Source of the DNA: Thalassotalea algicola
Lineage (GTDB): Bacteria > Pseudomonadota > Gammaproteobacteria > Enterobacterales > Alteromonadaceae
Assembly: GCF_012932965.1 (NCBI RefSeq)
Contig: NZ_JABBXH010000003.1
Coordinates: forward strand, 558,001-622,000
Direction: 5' to 3'
DNA length: 64,000 nt
The notes beneath the pieces are model-generated. The model had not been told where the DNA came from and did no database searches. It worked only from the letters and a program-made list of their open reading frames with translations. Below, piece after piece: positions 1-7,706 of the stretch. A program made the translations under genes and the position numbers. Position 1 is the stretch's first letter; each line of letters begins with the position of its first letter.

Positions 1-603
1 AAAGTAGTGTTAGCAACTAATGGTTATACCCCTAAAGGATTTCATCCTTGGGTAAATAACCGATTTTTACCTGTACTTTCACAGATTATAGTGACTGAGC
101 CGTTAACCGATGAACAAATTCAGGCGTGTAACTGGCAAACTAATAATGTTGTAATGGATACGCGGGCTTTAAAGTACTATTACCGAAAGTTACCGGATAA
201 TCGAATTTTATTTGGTGGGCGCGGCGCTATAACGGGTAAGGGGGCAGAAGATCCGTATTACGCAAAACGACTATTAAATGTGCTTAAAGAAAGCTTTCCT
301 GCACTCCATACGATCAATTATCAGTATGCTTGGTCTGGTTGGATTTGTATGTCACTAGACGATATTCCGCATATTTTTCATAACAATGAACAAAACATAT
401 TTTATGCTATGGGATATTGCGGTGCCGGCCTTTCATTTTCAGCACAAGCCGGTAAACGGTTAGCTGAAAAAGTAGCAGAGAAAACAATGCCAGATTTACC
501 GATTTTCAATCGCCACTTACCTAAGTTTCCCTTTGCACCATTAAGACGAGTAGGGCAATGGGGCTATTTTCAATACGGTAAGATGAAAGATAAATACTGC
601 TAA
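1..603 (+). CDS. FAD-dependent amine/amino-acid oxidoreductase (DAO family), C-terminal part
   Basis: The reading frame is open to the left edge of the window, so the gene is cut and only its last 200 residues are visible. They fit the C-terminal half of DAO-family flavoenzymes (glycine oxidase or gamma-glutamylputrescine oxidase type), which oxidise amines or amino acids using FAD. The segment around WSGWICMSLDDIPHI matches the substrate-domain beta-sheet. The later GYCGAGLSFSAQAGKRLAE matches the glycine-rich stretch that closes over the FAD isoalloxazine. The N-terminal Rossmann GxGxxG motif must lie outside the window. The substrate cannot be set from this fragment. It ends just before a strong terminator shared with the convergent lipoprotein gene. 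Confidence 0.8.
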   Translation, partial: KVVLATNGYTPKGFHPWVNNRFLPVLSQIIVTEPLTDEQIQACNWQTNNVVMDTRALKYYYRKLPDNRILFGGRGAITGKGAEDPYYAKRLLNVLKESFPALHTINYQYAWSGWICMSLDDIPHIFHNNEQNIFYAMGYCGAGLSFSAQAGKRLAEKVAEKTMPDLPIFNRHLPKFPFAPLRRVGQWGYFQYGKMKDKYC

Positions 604-623
604 GTTGATTGCTTTATAGGAAT

Positions 624-653
624 AAAAAAACCACGCATCAGCGTGGTTTTTTT
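624..653. terminator. bidirectional rho-independent terminator
   Basis: The stem CCACGC / GCGTGG with loop ATCA is flanked by seven A on the left and seven T on the right. It can therefore terminate both the oxidoreductase (+) and the convergent Ig-domain lipoprotein gene (-). Confidence 0.85.
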
Positions 654-672
654 ATCTTTTAAATACCAACGC

Positions 673-3111
673 TTAATTTAAGGTTATGGTATTGGTAGAC
701 GGCGTGATATTGCCTGATGGTGCAGTAATTTCTATTGTAAGAAACCCTGATTCAGGATCGCCATCGATGGGATTTTTAATAAGAAATGACATGCTGTGTA
801 CTACATTTGGTGTACTTGGTGTTGTATCAAGTGCATTGATTGTATTGGCTACAGTAAAACTAGTAATTCCATCTAATTCCCCTACCGAAGAGGTAATACT
901 AACTTGCGTATCTTGCGGCATTACTTGGAAAGCAGTATCCCAGAATTGAAGGGTCAACCCTAATACAGAGCCATCGTTTATACTCGGCAAGCTAGTTAAT
1001 GAGTCGCCGGAAATATTACTATCGTATATTATGCCAGTGTTAGACGAATTTACTAATCGGTAAAGAGCGCTTGAACTCGCCATAACCATACGAAGTGCTT
1101 TACGAACATGTATAGCCTGACTACCTTGTGCAGCACATTTGTCGCCTTGACATTGTGGACCGTTAAATAATCCATCTTGGGCACTAAAGGCGTTGTCATT
1201 GTTATAATCTAAGAACGTTTCGCCACCATCAAATAGAGTGTTTTCATTATCATCACGCCATGCTTCGCTCATATCAACAAAGCCAGAAGGTTGCGCGACT
1301 TGGCGGCCAAAACCAGATGAAACGTCTTGATTAACAATCGCGCTGCCGTCGTTTTCATCAAACGTGTTATTACCATTTGTATCAAAGAAAGTCTCATGAC
1401 CAAGTGCTGTCGCTAAAACGGTGATGCGGTGATCAGGTACTCTAGGTTCACTACTAGTCCAATTAACGGTACAAGCGCCATTTGTTGTCGTACAACTTGG
1501 CTCAATCATACCGCCCTCGGTAGTAAAGTTTACTGTTGTACCATCTGGTACTGGGTTATTAAAGTTATCAGCAAGCTGCGCGGTAATTGTTGCTTCCACA
1601 CCGTTGATACTATTTGCTTCTGGATTGAAAATGCTGGTTGATATAGTTAAAGAGCTTTGTTCTGGTAAACCTGTATTAACCGATAATAAATCAGATTGAG
1701 TTTGTACATCGATTATTTCATCGCTAATCGTCATCGAAGCTTTTGCGGTTACTCGCACTGCTGTTGGTACTGTACCCGCCGTGACTTTGGTGGTCACCAT
1801 GCCTTCGCTATTAGTTAAGCCCGAAGCTGGATTTAATGTTATGCCACCCACTTCAGTATCTAAAACAAAATCGACAGCTTGTTGTGCTAAGGCATTGCCT
1901 AATGCACTTTTTACTTGGAAAGTTAACGTCGATGTTTCTTGCTTACCTTGACCACCCGTACCTTTTAATACGATTGAGGTTGGCTCAGCAGAAATAAATT
2001 CTATGGATCCCAGCTCTTCACCTGAAATGCTAATAGTCTGTGAAGCTACGCTAGTAATCCCATTAATAGTGATAGCGGCGACAATTACGTCATCTGTACC
2101 TGAACTGCCAGCACAATCAATATCTTCAAAGGTGGCTTCAGCTGTACCACGGATGCTAAATACAGACTCATCGACTGTAGCATTGCCGCTTTGGACACAA
2201 TTTGATGTAAAAGAGACTGGTGTCGGTGTGCTGATTAAATTACCTTGGCCATCGACTAAATCAACTGTTAAGCCTAATGTACCACCGGCACTAATCGTTG
2301 TGCTACCAACTAAAACCTCACCTTCGACGAAGCTACCGTCATTGCTAATGTGACCTATGCGTACACCGTCATCAATAATGACTGAATCTGCTGGGATGAT
2401 TTCGTAATTAATTCGACTTGGTGCGACGTCACTTGCCTCGCCCAGAGATGCGATAATAACACCAGCACCTATTTGGTCGTTACTGCTCAGTGTTACTTTG
2501 GCTTGCCCGTTACTGTCAGTAAGAGCTGTTGATGTACTTAATGTACCTATGTCTGCGGTAAAGGTAACAATCTCACCTAAAACTGCTTGACCAATATTAT
2601 TCTGTAATGTGGCAACTATTTGGGCTTGCTGATCTGATTTAAATTGACTTACGACTATTCCATCGAGCAACAACTGGCTTGCTAGCTTAGGAGGTTGTTC
2701 CCCCGATGTATGTGTATATTCGTAGTCTGCCGTAACTGTTAAGCTACCAAGCGTAGCTGTTGCTGTGCCAGCACCTGCAGCCAAGTCACTATTGCTAATG
2801 GTAACGATAGCCTGGCCATTATTATTGGTTAATTTAGACGAGACAGAAATATCGCCCATAGTAACTGTAAAGTTTACCGAGCGGCCAGCGATGGTTTGGT
2901 CATCACTATCAAATAGTGTTGCGACAAGGGTTATTTGTTGGTCGGCGGAAAAGCTTTGTTGAGCTTCGCCAGCGCTATTTTCAATTGTCAGAGTAATTGT
3001 TGAAGGTGTTTGGCTATCACCTGGCCCGCTAGTGTTTTCACCAGAGCTGCCATTACAGCCAACTAGTAGTCCAAGACATGCGACAAGTAGTGCTGTAAAG
3101 AGATTTTTCAT
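673..3111 (-). CDS. large Ig-like (Big_1/invasin-type) repeat lipoprotein
   Basis: An 812-residue protein with a lipoprotein signal peptide: hydrophobic stretch, then lipobox LVGC with Cys19. After a Gly/Ser/Thr-rich spacer come at least two similar Ig-like repeats (about residues 38-135 and 143-238). Each has the pattern of a Big_1 domain: a variant of ITLVATL, then VNFTV or VTFTA, then LTNNNGQA or LTDSNGQA. More diverged Ig-like domains follow to about residue 580. Near residues 570-650 there are Asp/Asn-rich loops (DTNGNNTFDENDG, DYNNDNAFSAQDG) resembling EF-hand or dockerin calcium sites. This predicts a lipid-anchored, possibly surface-exposed, adhesion or structural protein. No catalytic motif was seen. 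It is a single gene converging on the preceding oxidoreductase. Confidence 0.8.
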   Translation of the reverse strand: MKNLFTALLVACLGLLVGCNGSSGENTSGPGDSQTPSTITLTIENSAGEAQQSFSADQQITLVATLFDSDDQTIAGRSVNFTVTMGDISVSSKLTNNNGQAIVTISNSDLAAGAGTATATLGSLTVTADYEYTHTSGEQPPKLASQLLLDGIVVSQFKSDQQAQIVATLQNNIGQAVLGEIVTFTADIGTLSTSTALTDSNGQAKVTLSSNDQIGAGVIIASLGEASDVAPSRINYEIIPADSVIIDDGVRIGHISNDGSFVEGEVLVGSTTISAGGTLGLTVDLVDGQGNLISTPTPVSFTSNCVQSGNATVDESVFSIRGTAEATFEDIDCAGSSGTDDVIVAAITINGITSVASQTISISGEELGSIEFISAEPTSIVLKGTGGQGKQETSTLTFQVKSALGNALAQQAVDFVLDTEVGGITLNPASGLTNSEGMVTTKVTAGTVPTAVRVTAKASMTISDEIIDVQTQSDLLSVNTGLPEQSSLTISTSIFNPEANSINGVEATITAQLADNFNNPVPDGTTVNFTTEGGMIEPSCTTTNGACTVNWTSSEPRVPDHRITVLATALGHETFFDTNGNNTFDENDGSAIVNQDVSSGFGRQVAQPSGFVDMSEAWRDDNENTLFDGGETFLDYNNDNAFSAQDGLFNGPQCQGDKCAAQGSQAIHVRKALRMVMASSSALYRLVNSSNTGIIYDSNISGDSLTSLPSINDGSVLGLTLQFWDTAFQVMPQDTQVSITSSVGELDGITSFTVANTINALDTTPSTPNVVHSMSFLIKNPIDGDPESGFLTIEITAPSGNITPSTNTITLN

Positions 3112-3221
3112 TCGATTGACCTATTGAAAATTATTATTGTTGTGACTAAGGCAAGGATAAAATTCTCGTGGCTAAAAGTCCATGAATATCAATGCTGAAT
3201 TGGTGAATAATCGATATTTTT

Positions 3222-4175
3222 TTAATTTACTTGGTTAATTGAAGTACCAAGAGAAAATTGCGTTATATTTTCGGCAATAATATTGAGTAATCGTTGCTGT
3301 GCTTGTTGGCTAGCCCAAGCGATATGCGCGGTTATTCTTAAATTACCTAGGCTCTTGGCAAGCAACGGATGGTCAGTTGTTGGTGGTTCTTGTTCGAGTA
3401 CATCTAAAATGGCATAGCCAATTTGCTTCGATTTAAGAGCATTTAGTAAGTCATTACTATTTATTAATCCACCGCGAGCTGTGTTAATTAAAATTGAATT
3501 CTCTCTCATTGATGCGATGCTTTTTTGATTGATTATGTGTTTAGTTGTTGGTGTCAACGGGCAGTGTAGCGAGACAATATCTGATTGTTTAAGCATGTTT
3601 TCAAAACATACTCTTCCTTCTCTAATTAACTTAGCGTTAGGGTGTTCAGCAATAATGACATTCATTCCAAAAGCTTGAGCAATAGTGGCGACAGTCTGAC
3701 CAATATGACCGTAACCTAAAATACCTATTGAGCGTCCATAAAGTTCATTTATTGCATTACCATGAACACAAAAACTTTTACTTACACTCCAAAGGCCCTG
3801 TTGAACGTTTTGGTTGTGGTGTTCAACATCTTGCAATAGGCTCAATAGCTGTGAAAATATGTACTGTGCAACTGCAGGCCCAGCGTAATTACTGACATTG
3901 GTGACGCTAATTCTGTTGGCTGTCGCGGCACTGATATCTATATTATTAATGCCTGTCGCTGCGACGCAAATAAGTTTCAATTGTGGTAATTGTTTTAGTA
4001 TTGCTTCGTCCAATATAACTTTGTTAGTTATGATGATGTCAGCATTTATGCATCGTGTAATTATTTGTTCTGGCGACGTAAAGTCGTAGCAGATAAGTTC
4101 TGAAGTAGTCTTTTCGATAGCTGTAATATCTAAGCCTGAACTAAAAGTGGCGTAATCAAGGAATACGGCTCTCAT
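3222..4175 (-). CDS. D-2-hydroxyacid dehydrogenase (glycerate/hydroxypyruvate-type)
   Basis: NAD(P)-dependent D-isomer 2-hydroxyacid dehydrogenase of about 317 residues. The Rossmann motif LGYGHIG lies in the middle. The catalytic Arg is in NTARGG, the Glu in DVLEQEPP, and the His in the HIAWAS segment near the C-terminus. The N-terminus MRAVFLDYATF closely resembles glycerate dehydrogenases, so the ATG at 4175 was chosen over an in-frame TTG at 4226 that would add 17 unrelated residues. The family reduces hydroxypyruvate, glyoxylate or related 2-oxoacids. The exact substrate is not visible. It is transcribed alone, divergent from the M3 peptidase gene. Confidence 0.85.
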   Translation of the reverse strand: MRAVFLDYATFSSGLDITAIEKTTSELICYDFTSPEQIITRCINADIIITNKVILDEAILKQLPQLKLICVAATGINNIDISAATANRISVTNVSNYAGPAVAQYIFSQLLSLLQDVEHHNQNVQQGLWSVSKSFCVHGNAINELYGRSIGILGYGHIGQTVATIAQAFGMNVIIAEHPNAKLIREGRVCFENMLKQSDIVSLHCPLTPTTKHIINQKSIASMRENSILINTARGGLINSNDLLNALKSKQIGYAILDVLEQEPPTTDHPLLAKSLGNLRITAHIAWASQQAQQRLLNIIAENITQFSLGTSINQVN

Positions 4176-4372
4176 TGAATTTAAATTGCTCACTAATAAA
4201 AGAATTTTGTTAAAGCTTATCGACAAAGGGAAAGGGACTCAAGTACGCTGGTTAACATATTTTTTACGATAGTTTGAATAGTTTTATTGCTTTTGAACTC
4301 GTATAGTATGTCAATCGGTTGGTAACAGCCCAGTTGCCAAACCTATAAAAACAAAATAAGAGAAATTCACAA

Positions 4373-6556
4373 ATGAAATATAATCAATTATTCACAGCCA
4401 TGCTGGTCTCTGGCATGTTATTGGGCTGTAACTCAGAAACTGAGTCAACAAGTGCAGTTCAAACCGCTGAACCAGTACAACAAACAGAAGCTGTTAGCGA
4501 AGTAACTACTGCTAAAGATCTATTGATGGCTGAGTGGACTGGTCCATATGAAGGTGTTCCTGCTTTCGATAAAGTTTCTTTAACTGGCTTAAAAGCAGCG
4601 TTAGAAGATGCTATGACAATGAATTTGGCCGAAATTGAAACTATTGCAAACAATGCCGACGCGCCAACATTTGAAAATACGATTGTTGAGATGGAAAAAG
4701 CGGGTAAAGAATTAAACCGTATTTTTACCTATTATGGTATTTGGAGTGCAAATCGCTCTTCGACTGAGTTTAGAGAGATCCAAGGTGAAATGGCACCTAA
4801 GCTTTCCGCCTTTTTCTCAAAAATTAATCAAAATGACAAATTATTCCAGCGTGTATCGTCGGTATACAACAGTGAAGAAGTTAAATCACTTCGTAAAGAT
4901 CAGCAACGTTTAGTTTGGCTTGTTTACAACGGCTTTGCACGAAATGGTGCGACGCTTTCTGGTGAAAAGAAGGCGCGTTATGCGGAAATTAATCAGCGTT
5001 TAGCGCAGCTTCATACCAAGTTTGCTAATAATGTATTAGCAGATGAAGAAAACTACGTTTTGTATCTAGAGAAAAGCCAATTAGGTGGTTTGACTGATTC
5101 AATAGTAAATGCAGCAGCATCAGCGGCTAAAGAGCGTGGTAAAGAAGGTCAATACGCGTTTACCAACACACGTTCTTCAATGGATCCATTCTTAACTTAC
5201 TCAACTGAGCGTGATTTACGTCAAAAGGTTTGGGAAACTTATTACAACCGTGGCGACAATGGTGACGAGTTTGATAACAATGAAATTATCAAAGAGATTT
5301 TAACGCTTCGTCACGAACGTATTGGTTTATTAGGTTATAAAAACTATGCATCATGGCGTTTAGAAGATCGTATGGCGAAAAAGCCTGAAAATGCGATTGC
5401 CCTAATGGAGAAAGTATGGCCTGCAGCGATTGCCCGTGTTGACCAAGAAGTAGCAGACATGATGGAAATTGCTAAACACGATGGCATCAAAGAATTCAAA
5501 CCGTGGGATTATCGTCATTACGCAGAGAAAGTACGTATTGAAAAATACGCTTTAGACTCGAACGAAGTTAAACAGTATCTTCAGGTTGAAAAACTACAAG
5601 AAGCGATGTTTTATGTATCTGGTCGTTTATTTAACTACGACTTTACAGAGATCACAGATGGTTCAGTTCCTGTTTTCCATGAAGATGTACGCGTTTGGGA
5701 TGTGAAAGATAAAACATCGGGCGAGCATATCGGTTTATTTTATTTAGATCCTTATGCACGTAAAGGTAAGCGCAGTGGTGCTTGGGCAACTACATATAGA
5801 AGTCATACAACGTTTGAAGGTAAGACAAACGTATTATCGTCAAATAACTCGAACTTTATCAAAGGTCAAGATGGCGAGCCAACATTGGTTTCTTGGGATG
5901 ATGCGGAAACTTTTTTCCATGAGTTTGGTCATGCATTACATTTCTTATCGTCACAAGTTGAATACCCAACATTAAACGGCGGCGTACGCGATTACACCGA
6001 GTTCCAATCGCAATTATTAGAACGTTGGATAACTACTGATGAAGTGATCAACAAGTACTTAGTTCATTATAAAACTGGTGAACCTATGCCAAAAGAGCTT
6101 GTGGCTAAAATTAAACAAGCGGCAACGTTTAATGAAGGTTTCAAGACGACTGAGTACTTAGCATCAGCAATTATTGATATGAAGCTTCATACGATCGACC
6201 CTGAAGGTTTAGACCCGGATAAGTTCGAGCGCGAAGAATTAGGCAAACTAAATATGCCTTCTTCTATTGTTATGCGCCATCGCACACCTCACTTTGGTCA
6301 TGTATTTAGCGGTGAAGGTTATTCTGCTGCATATTATGGTTACATGTGGGCTGAAGTATTAACCTCAGATGCATCAGAAGCGTTTGAAGAAGCACCAGGT
6401 GGTTATTACGATCCTGAAGTGGCAGCAAAACTTGTTGAGCATCTATTCAGTGTTCGAAATGCTGTAGATCCGGCAGAAGCTTACCGTGCATTCCGCGGCC
6501 GTGATGCAAATGTTGATGCGTTAATGCGCGATCGTGGCTTTCCGGTTACGAAATAG
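4373..6556 (+). CDS. M3-family zinc metallopeptidase lipoprotein (peptidyl-dipeptidase Dcp-like)
   Basis: A 727-residue oligopeptidase of the thimet/Dcp family, which removes dipeptides from or cleaves short peptides. The zinc motif HEFGH is at residues 516-520, and the conserved downstream segments, including the GEGYSAAYYGYMW region that contributes to the active site, are present. Length is normal for Dcp (about 680-720) plus a lipoprotein signal peptide with lipobox LLGC (Cys19) and a short Ser/Thr/Glu-rich spacer. The protein is therefore probably periplasmic and anchored to the outer membrane, unlike cytoplasmic E. coli Dcp. It has its own promoter region and a terminator directly downstream. 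Confidence 0.9.
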   Translation: MKYNQLFTAMLVSGMLLGCNSETESTSAVQTAEPVQQTEAVSEVTTAKDLLMAEWTGPYEGVPAFDKVSLTGLKAALEDAMTMNLAEIETIANNADAPTFENTIVEMEKAGKELNRIFTYYGIWSANRSSTEFREIQGEMAPKLSAFFSKINQNDKLFQRVSSVYNSEEVKSLRKDQQRLVWLVYNGFARNGATLSGEKKARYAEINQRLAQLHTKFANNVLADEENYVLYLEKSQLGGLTDSIVNAAASAAKERGKEGQYAFTNTRSSMDPFLTYSTERDLRQKVWETYYNRGDNGDEFDNNEIIKEILTLRHERIGLLGYKNYASWRLEDRMAKKPENAIALMEKVWPAAIARVDQEVADMMEIAKHDGIKEFKPWDYRHYAEKVRIEKYALDSNEVKQYLQVEKLQEAMFYVSGRLFNYDFTEITDGSVPVFHEDVRVWDVKDKTSGEHIGLFYLDPYARKGKRSGAWATTYRSHTTFEGKTNVLSSNNSNFIKGQDGEPTLVSWDDAETFFHEFGHALHFLSSQVEYPTLNGGVRDYTEFQSQLLERWITTDEVINKYLVHYKTGEPMPKELVAKIKQAATFNEGFKTTEYLASAIIDMKLHTIDPEGLDPDKFEREELGKLNMPSSIVMRHRTPHFGHVFSGEGYSAAYYGYMWAEVLTSDASEAFEEAPGGYYDPEVAAKLVEHLFSVRNAVDPAEAYRAFRGRDANVDALMRDRGFPVTK

Positions 6557-6575
6557 TCGACAGTAAATTATACGA

Positions 6576-6599
6576 AGCCCGCTTTGTGCGGGCTTTTTT
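6576..6599 (+). terminator. rho-independent terminator after M3 peptidase gene
   Basis: Perfect 7-bp stem AGCCCGC / GCGGGCT with loop TTTGT, followed by six T. It lies 20 nt after the stop codon of the M3 peptidase gene. Confidence 0.9.
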
Positions 6600-6623
6600 A
6601 GCGCTAATATTTAGGAAAATCTA

Positions 6624-7163
6624 ATGAAAGTTACTGATTCTGCTCGTTTGAGCTATCGTTTACTTGATGAACACGATGCTGATCTTTTTTATACGCTAGA
6701 CAGAGATCCAGAAGTGATGCGGTTTATTAATGGCGGTAAGCCGCATACGCTTGAATATATTAAGAGCGAAGCAATTCCGCGCTTAATGGCTTATACCGAT
6801 CAGGTAAAAGGGCATGGAATGTGGGGAGTTTTTATCAAAGAGAGCAATGAGTTTATCGGCTGGATTTTGGTACGCCCTATGAATTTTTTTAGCGATGTAC
6901 CAGAGTTTGATAACTTAGAAATTGGTTGGCGTTTTATGCAAAACTCTTGGGGAAAAGGATTTGGTACAGAAGCAGCACAACAAGTCAAAGATGCCATTGT
7001 TGGACTTGGTGCAGTTAGTGCGATAAGTGCTATTGCAGTACCTGATAATAAAGGCTCGATTAATATAATGACTAAAATAGGCTTAACATTTATTAAGCAA
7101 TACATTCATCATGATAAACAACTTGGCGAATTAGAAGCAGTTTATTATCAGCAGCAATTATAG
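6624..7163 (+). CDS. GNAT-family N-acetyltransferase (RimJ/RimL-like)
   Basis: A 179-residue GCN5-related acetyltransferase. The N-terminal pattern RLSYRLLDEHDADLFYTLDRD and the central EIGWRFMQNSWGKGFGTEAA, which holds the acetyl-CoA pyrophosphate-binding signature (QxxGxG/A type, here WGKGFG), place it in the Acetyltransf_3 branch containing RimJ, RimL and many small-molecule or protein N-terminal acetyltransferases. The PDNKGSINIMTKIGLTF segment is the usual motif B region. The substrate is unknown. It stands alone between a terminator and the convergent DUF2164 gene. Confidence 0.85.
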   Translation: MKVTDSARLSYRLLDEHDADLFYTLDRDPEVMRFINGGKPHTLEYIKSEAIPRLMAYTDQVKGHGMWGVFIKESNEFIGWILVRPMNFFSDVPEFDNLEIGWRFMQNSWGKGFGTEAAQQVKDAIVGLGAVSAISAIAVPDNKGSINIMTKIGLTFIKQYIHHDKQLGELEAVYYQQQL

Positions 7164-7178
7164 TTGCTGCTGATATTG

Positions 7179-7424
7179 CTAATCGAACTCTGTCGGCAAT
7201 ATGACTTCATCTATTGCGTAGGTAATATTATCCATTTGCTTCATCAAAACAGCTTGCGCATCTGCCAAACCTTGGTTGTAAAAATGCGGACCTAGTTTTT
7301 CAACAATAAAATCGCAAAAAAATTCTGCATCAAACTCGCCAATTTCAATTGATAATTCGTCATTCAGGTAATCTGCTAATAAGCCTGTGAGGTAATTTTT
7401 TTGTTCTTTACTTAATGAGTTCAT
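7179..7424 (-). CDS. DUF2164 family protein
   Basis: An acidic 81-residue cytoplasmic protein. The central part EIGEFDAEFFCDFIVEKLGP followed by YNQGLADAQ is the hallmark of DUF2164, a short family of unknown function found in many bacteria. No signal peptide, membrane segment or catalytic motif is visible. It converges on the GNAT gene with a 15-nt gap and is divergent from the sulfur fusion gene, so the 282-bp region upstream may hold promoters for both. Confidence 0.85.
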   Translation of the reverse strand: MNSLSKEQKNYLTGLLADYLNDELSIEIGEFDAEFFCDFIVEKLGPHFYNQGLADAQAVLMKQMDNITYAIDEVILPTEFD

Positions 7425-7536
7425 CGTTAGGTATGCGTTTCAATTTCGTTGTGGCGCTATAGTTAAGCGATCTACATCAAAAGTAAACCTTAGAATTTAT
7501 ATAACCATGATTTTTGTATGACTACTTTACTCAAAC

Positions 7537-7604
7537 TTTTAGTTATAAGAAATGAAAAAACCTTGCTTAAAAGTTTTAATTATAAGTTAGAAATTTTAGT
7601 TATA
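7537..7604. repeat. three direct copies of TTTTA(G/A)TTATA upstream of the sulfur fusion gene
   Basis: The 11-mer TTTTAGTTATA occurs at 7537-7547 and 7594-7604, with a one-base variant TTTTAATTATA at 7574-7584. Start-to-start spacings are 37 and 20 bp. The repeats sit in the AT-rich 282-bp gap between the divergent DUF2164 gene and the fusion gene. They could be binding sites for a regulator or simply AT-rich promoter sequence. Confidence 0.5.
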
Positions 7605-7706
7605 TACCTTTAGAATGACCGACTCTATTCACTGGATGACCAGAAATCACCGTTTTACCGTTGTAAGCTGGCATGCAATTAAAGAAGATATGTTAGAAGT
7701 CGATCT

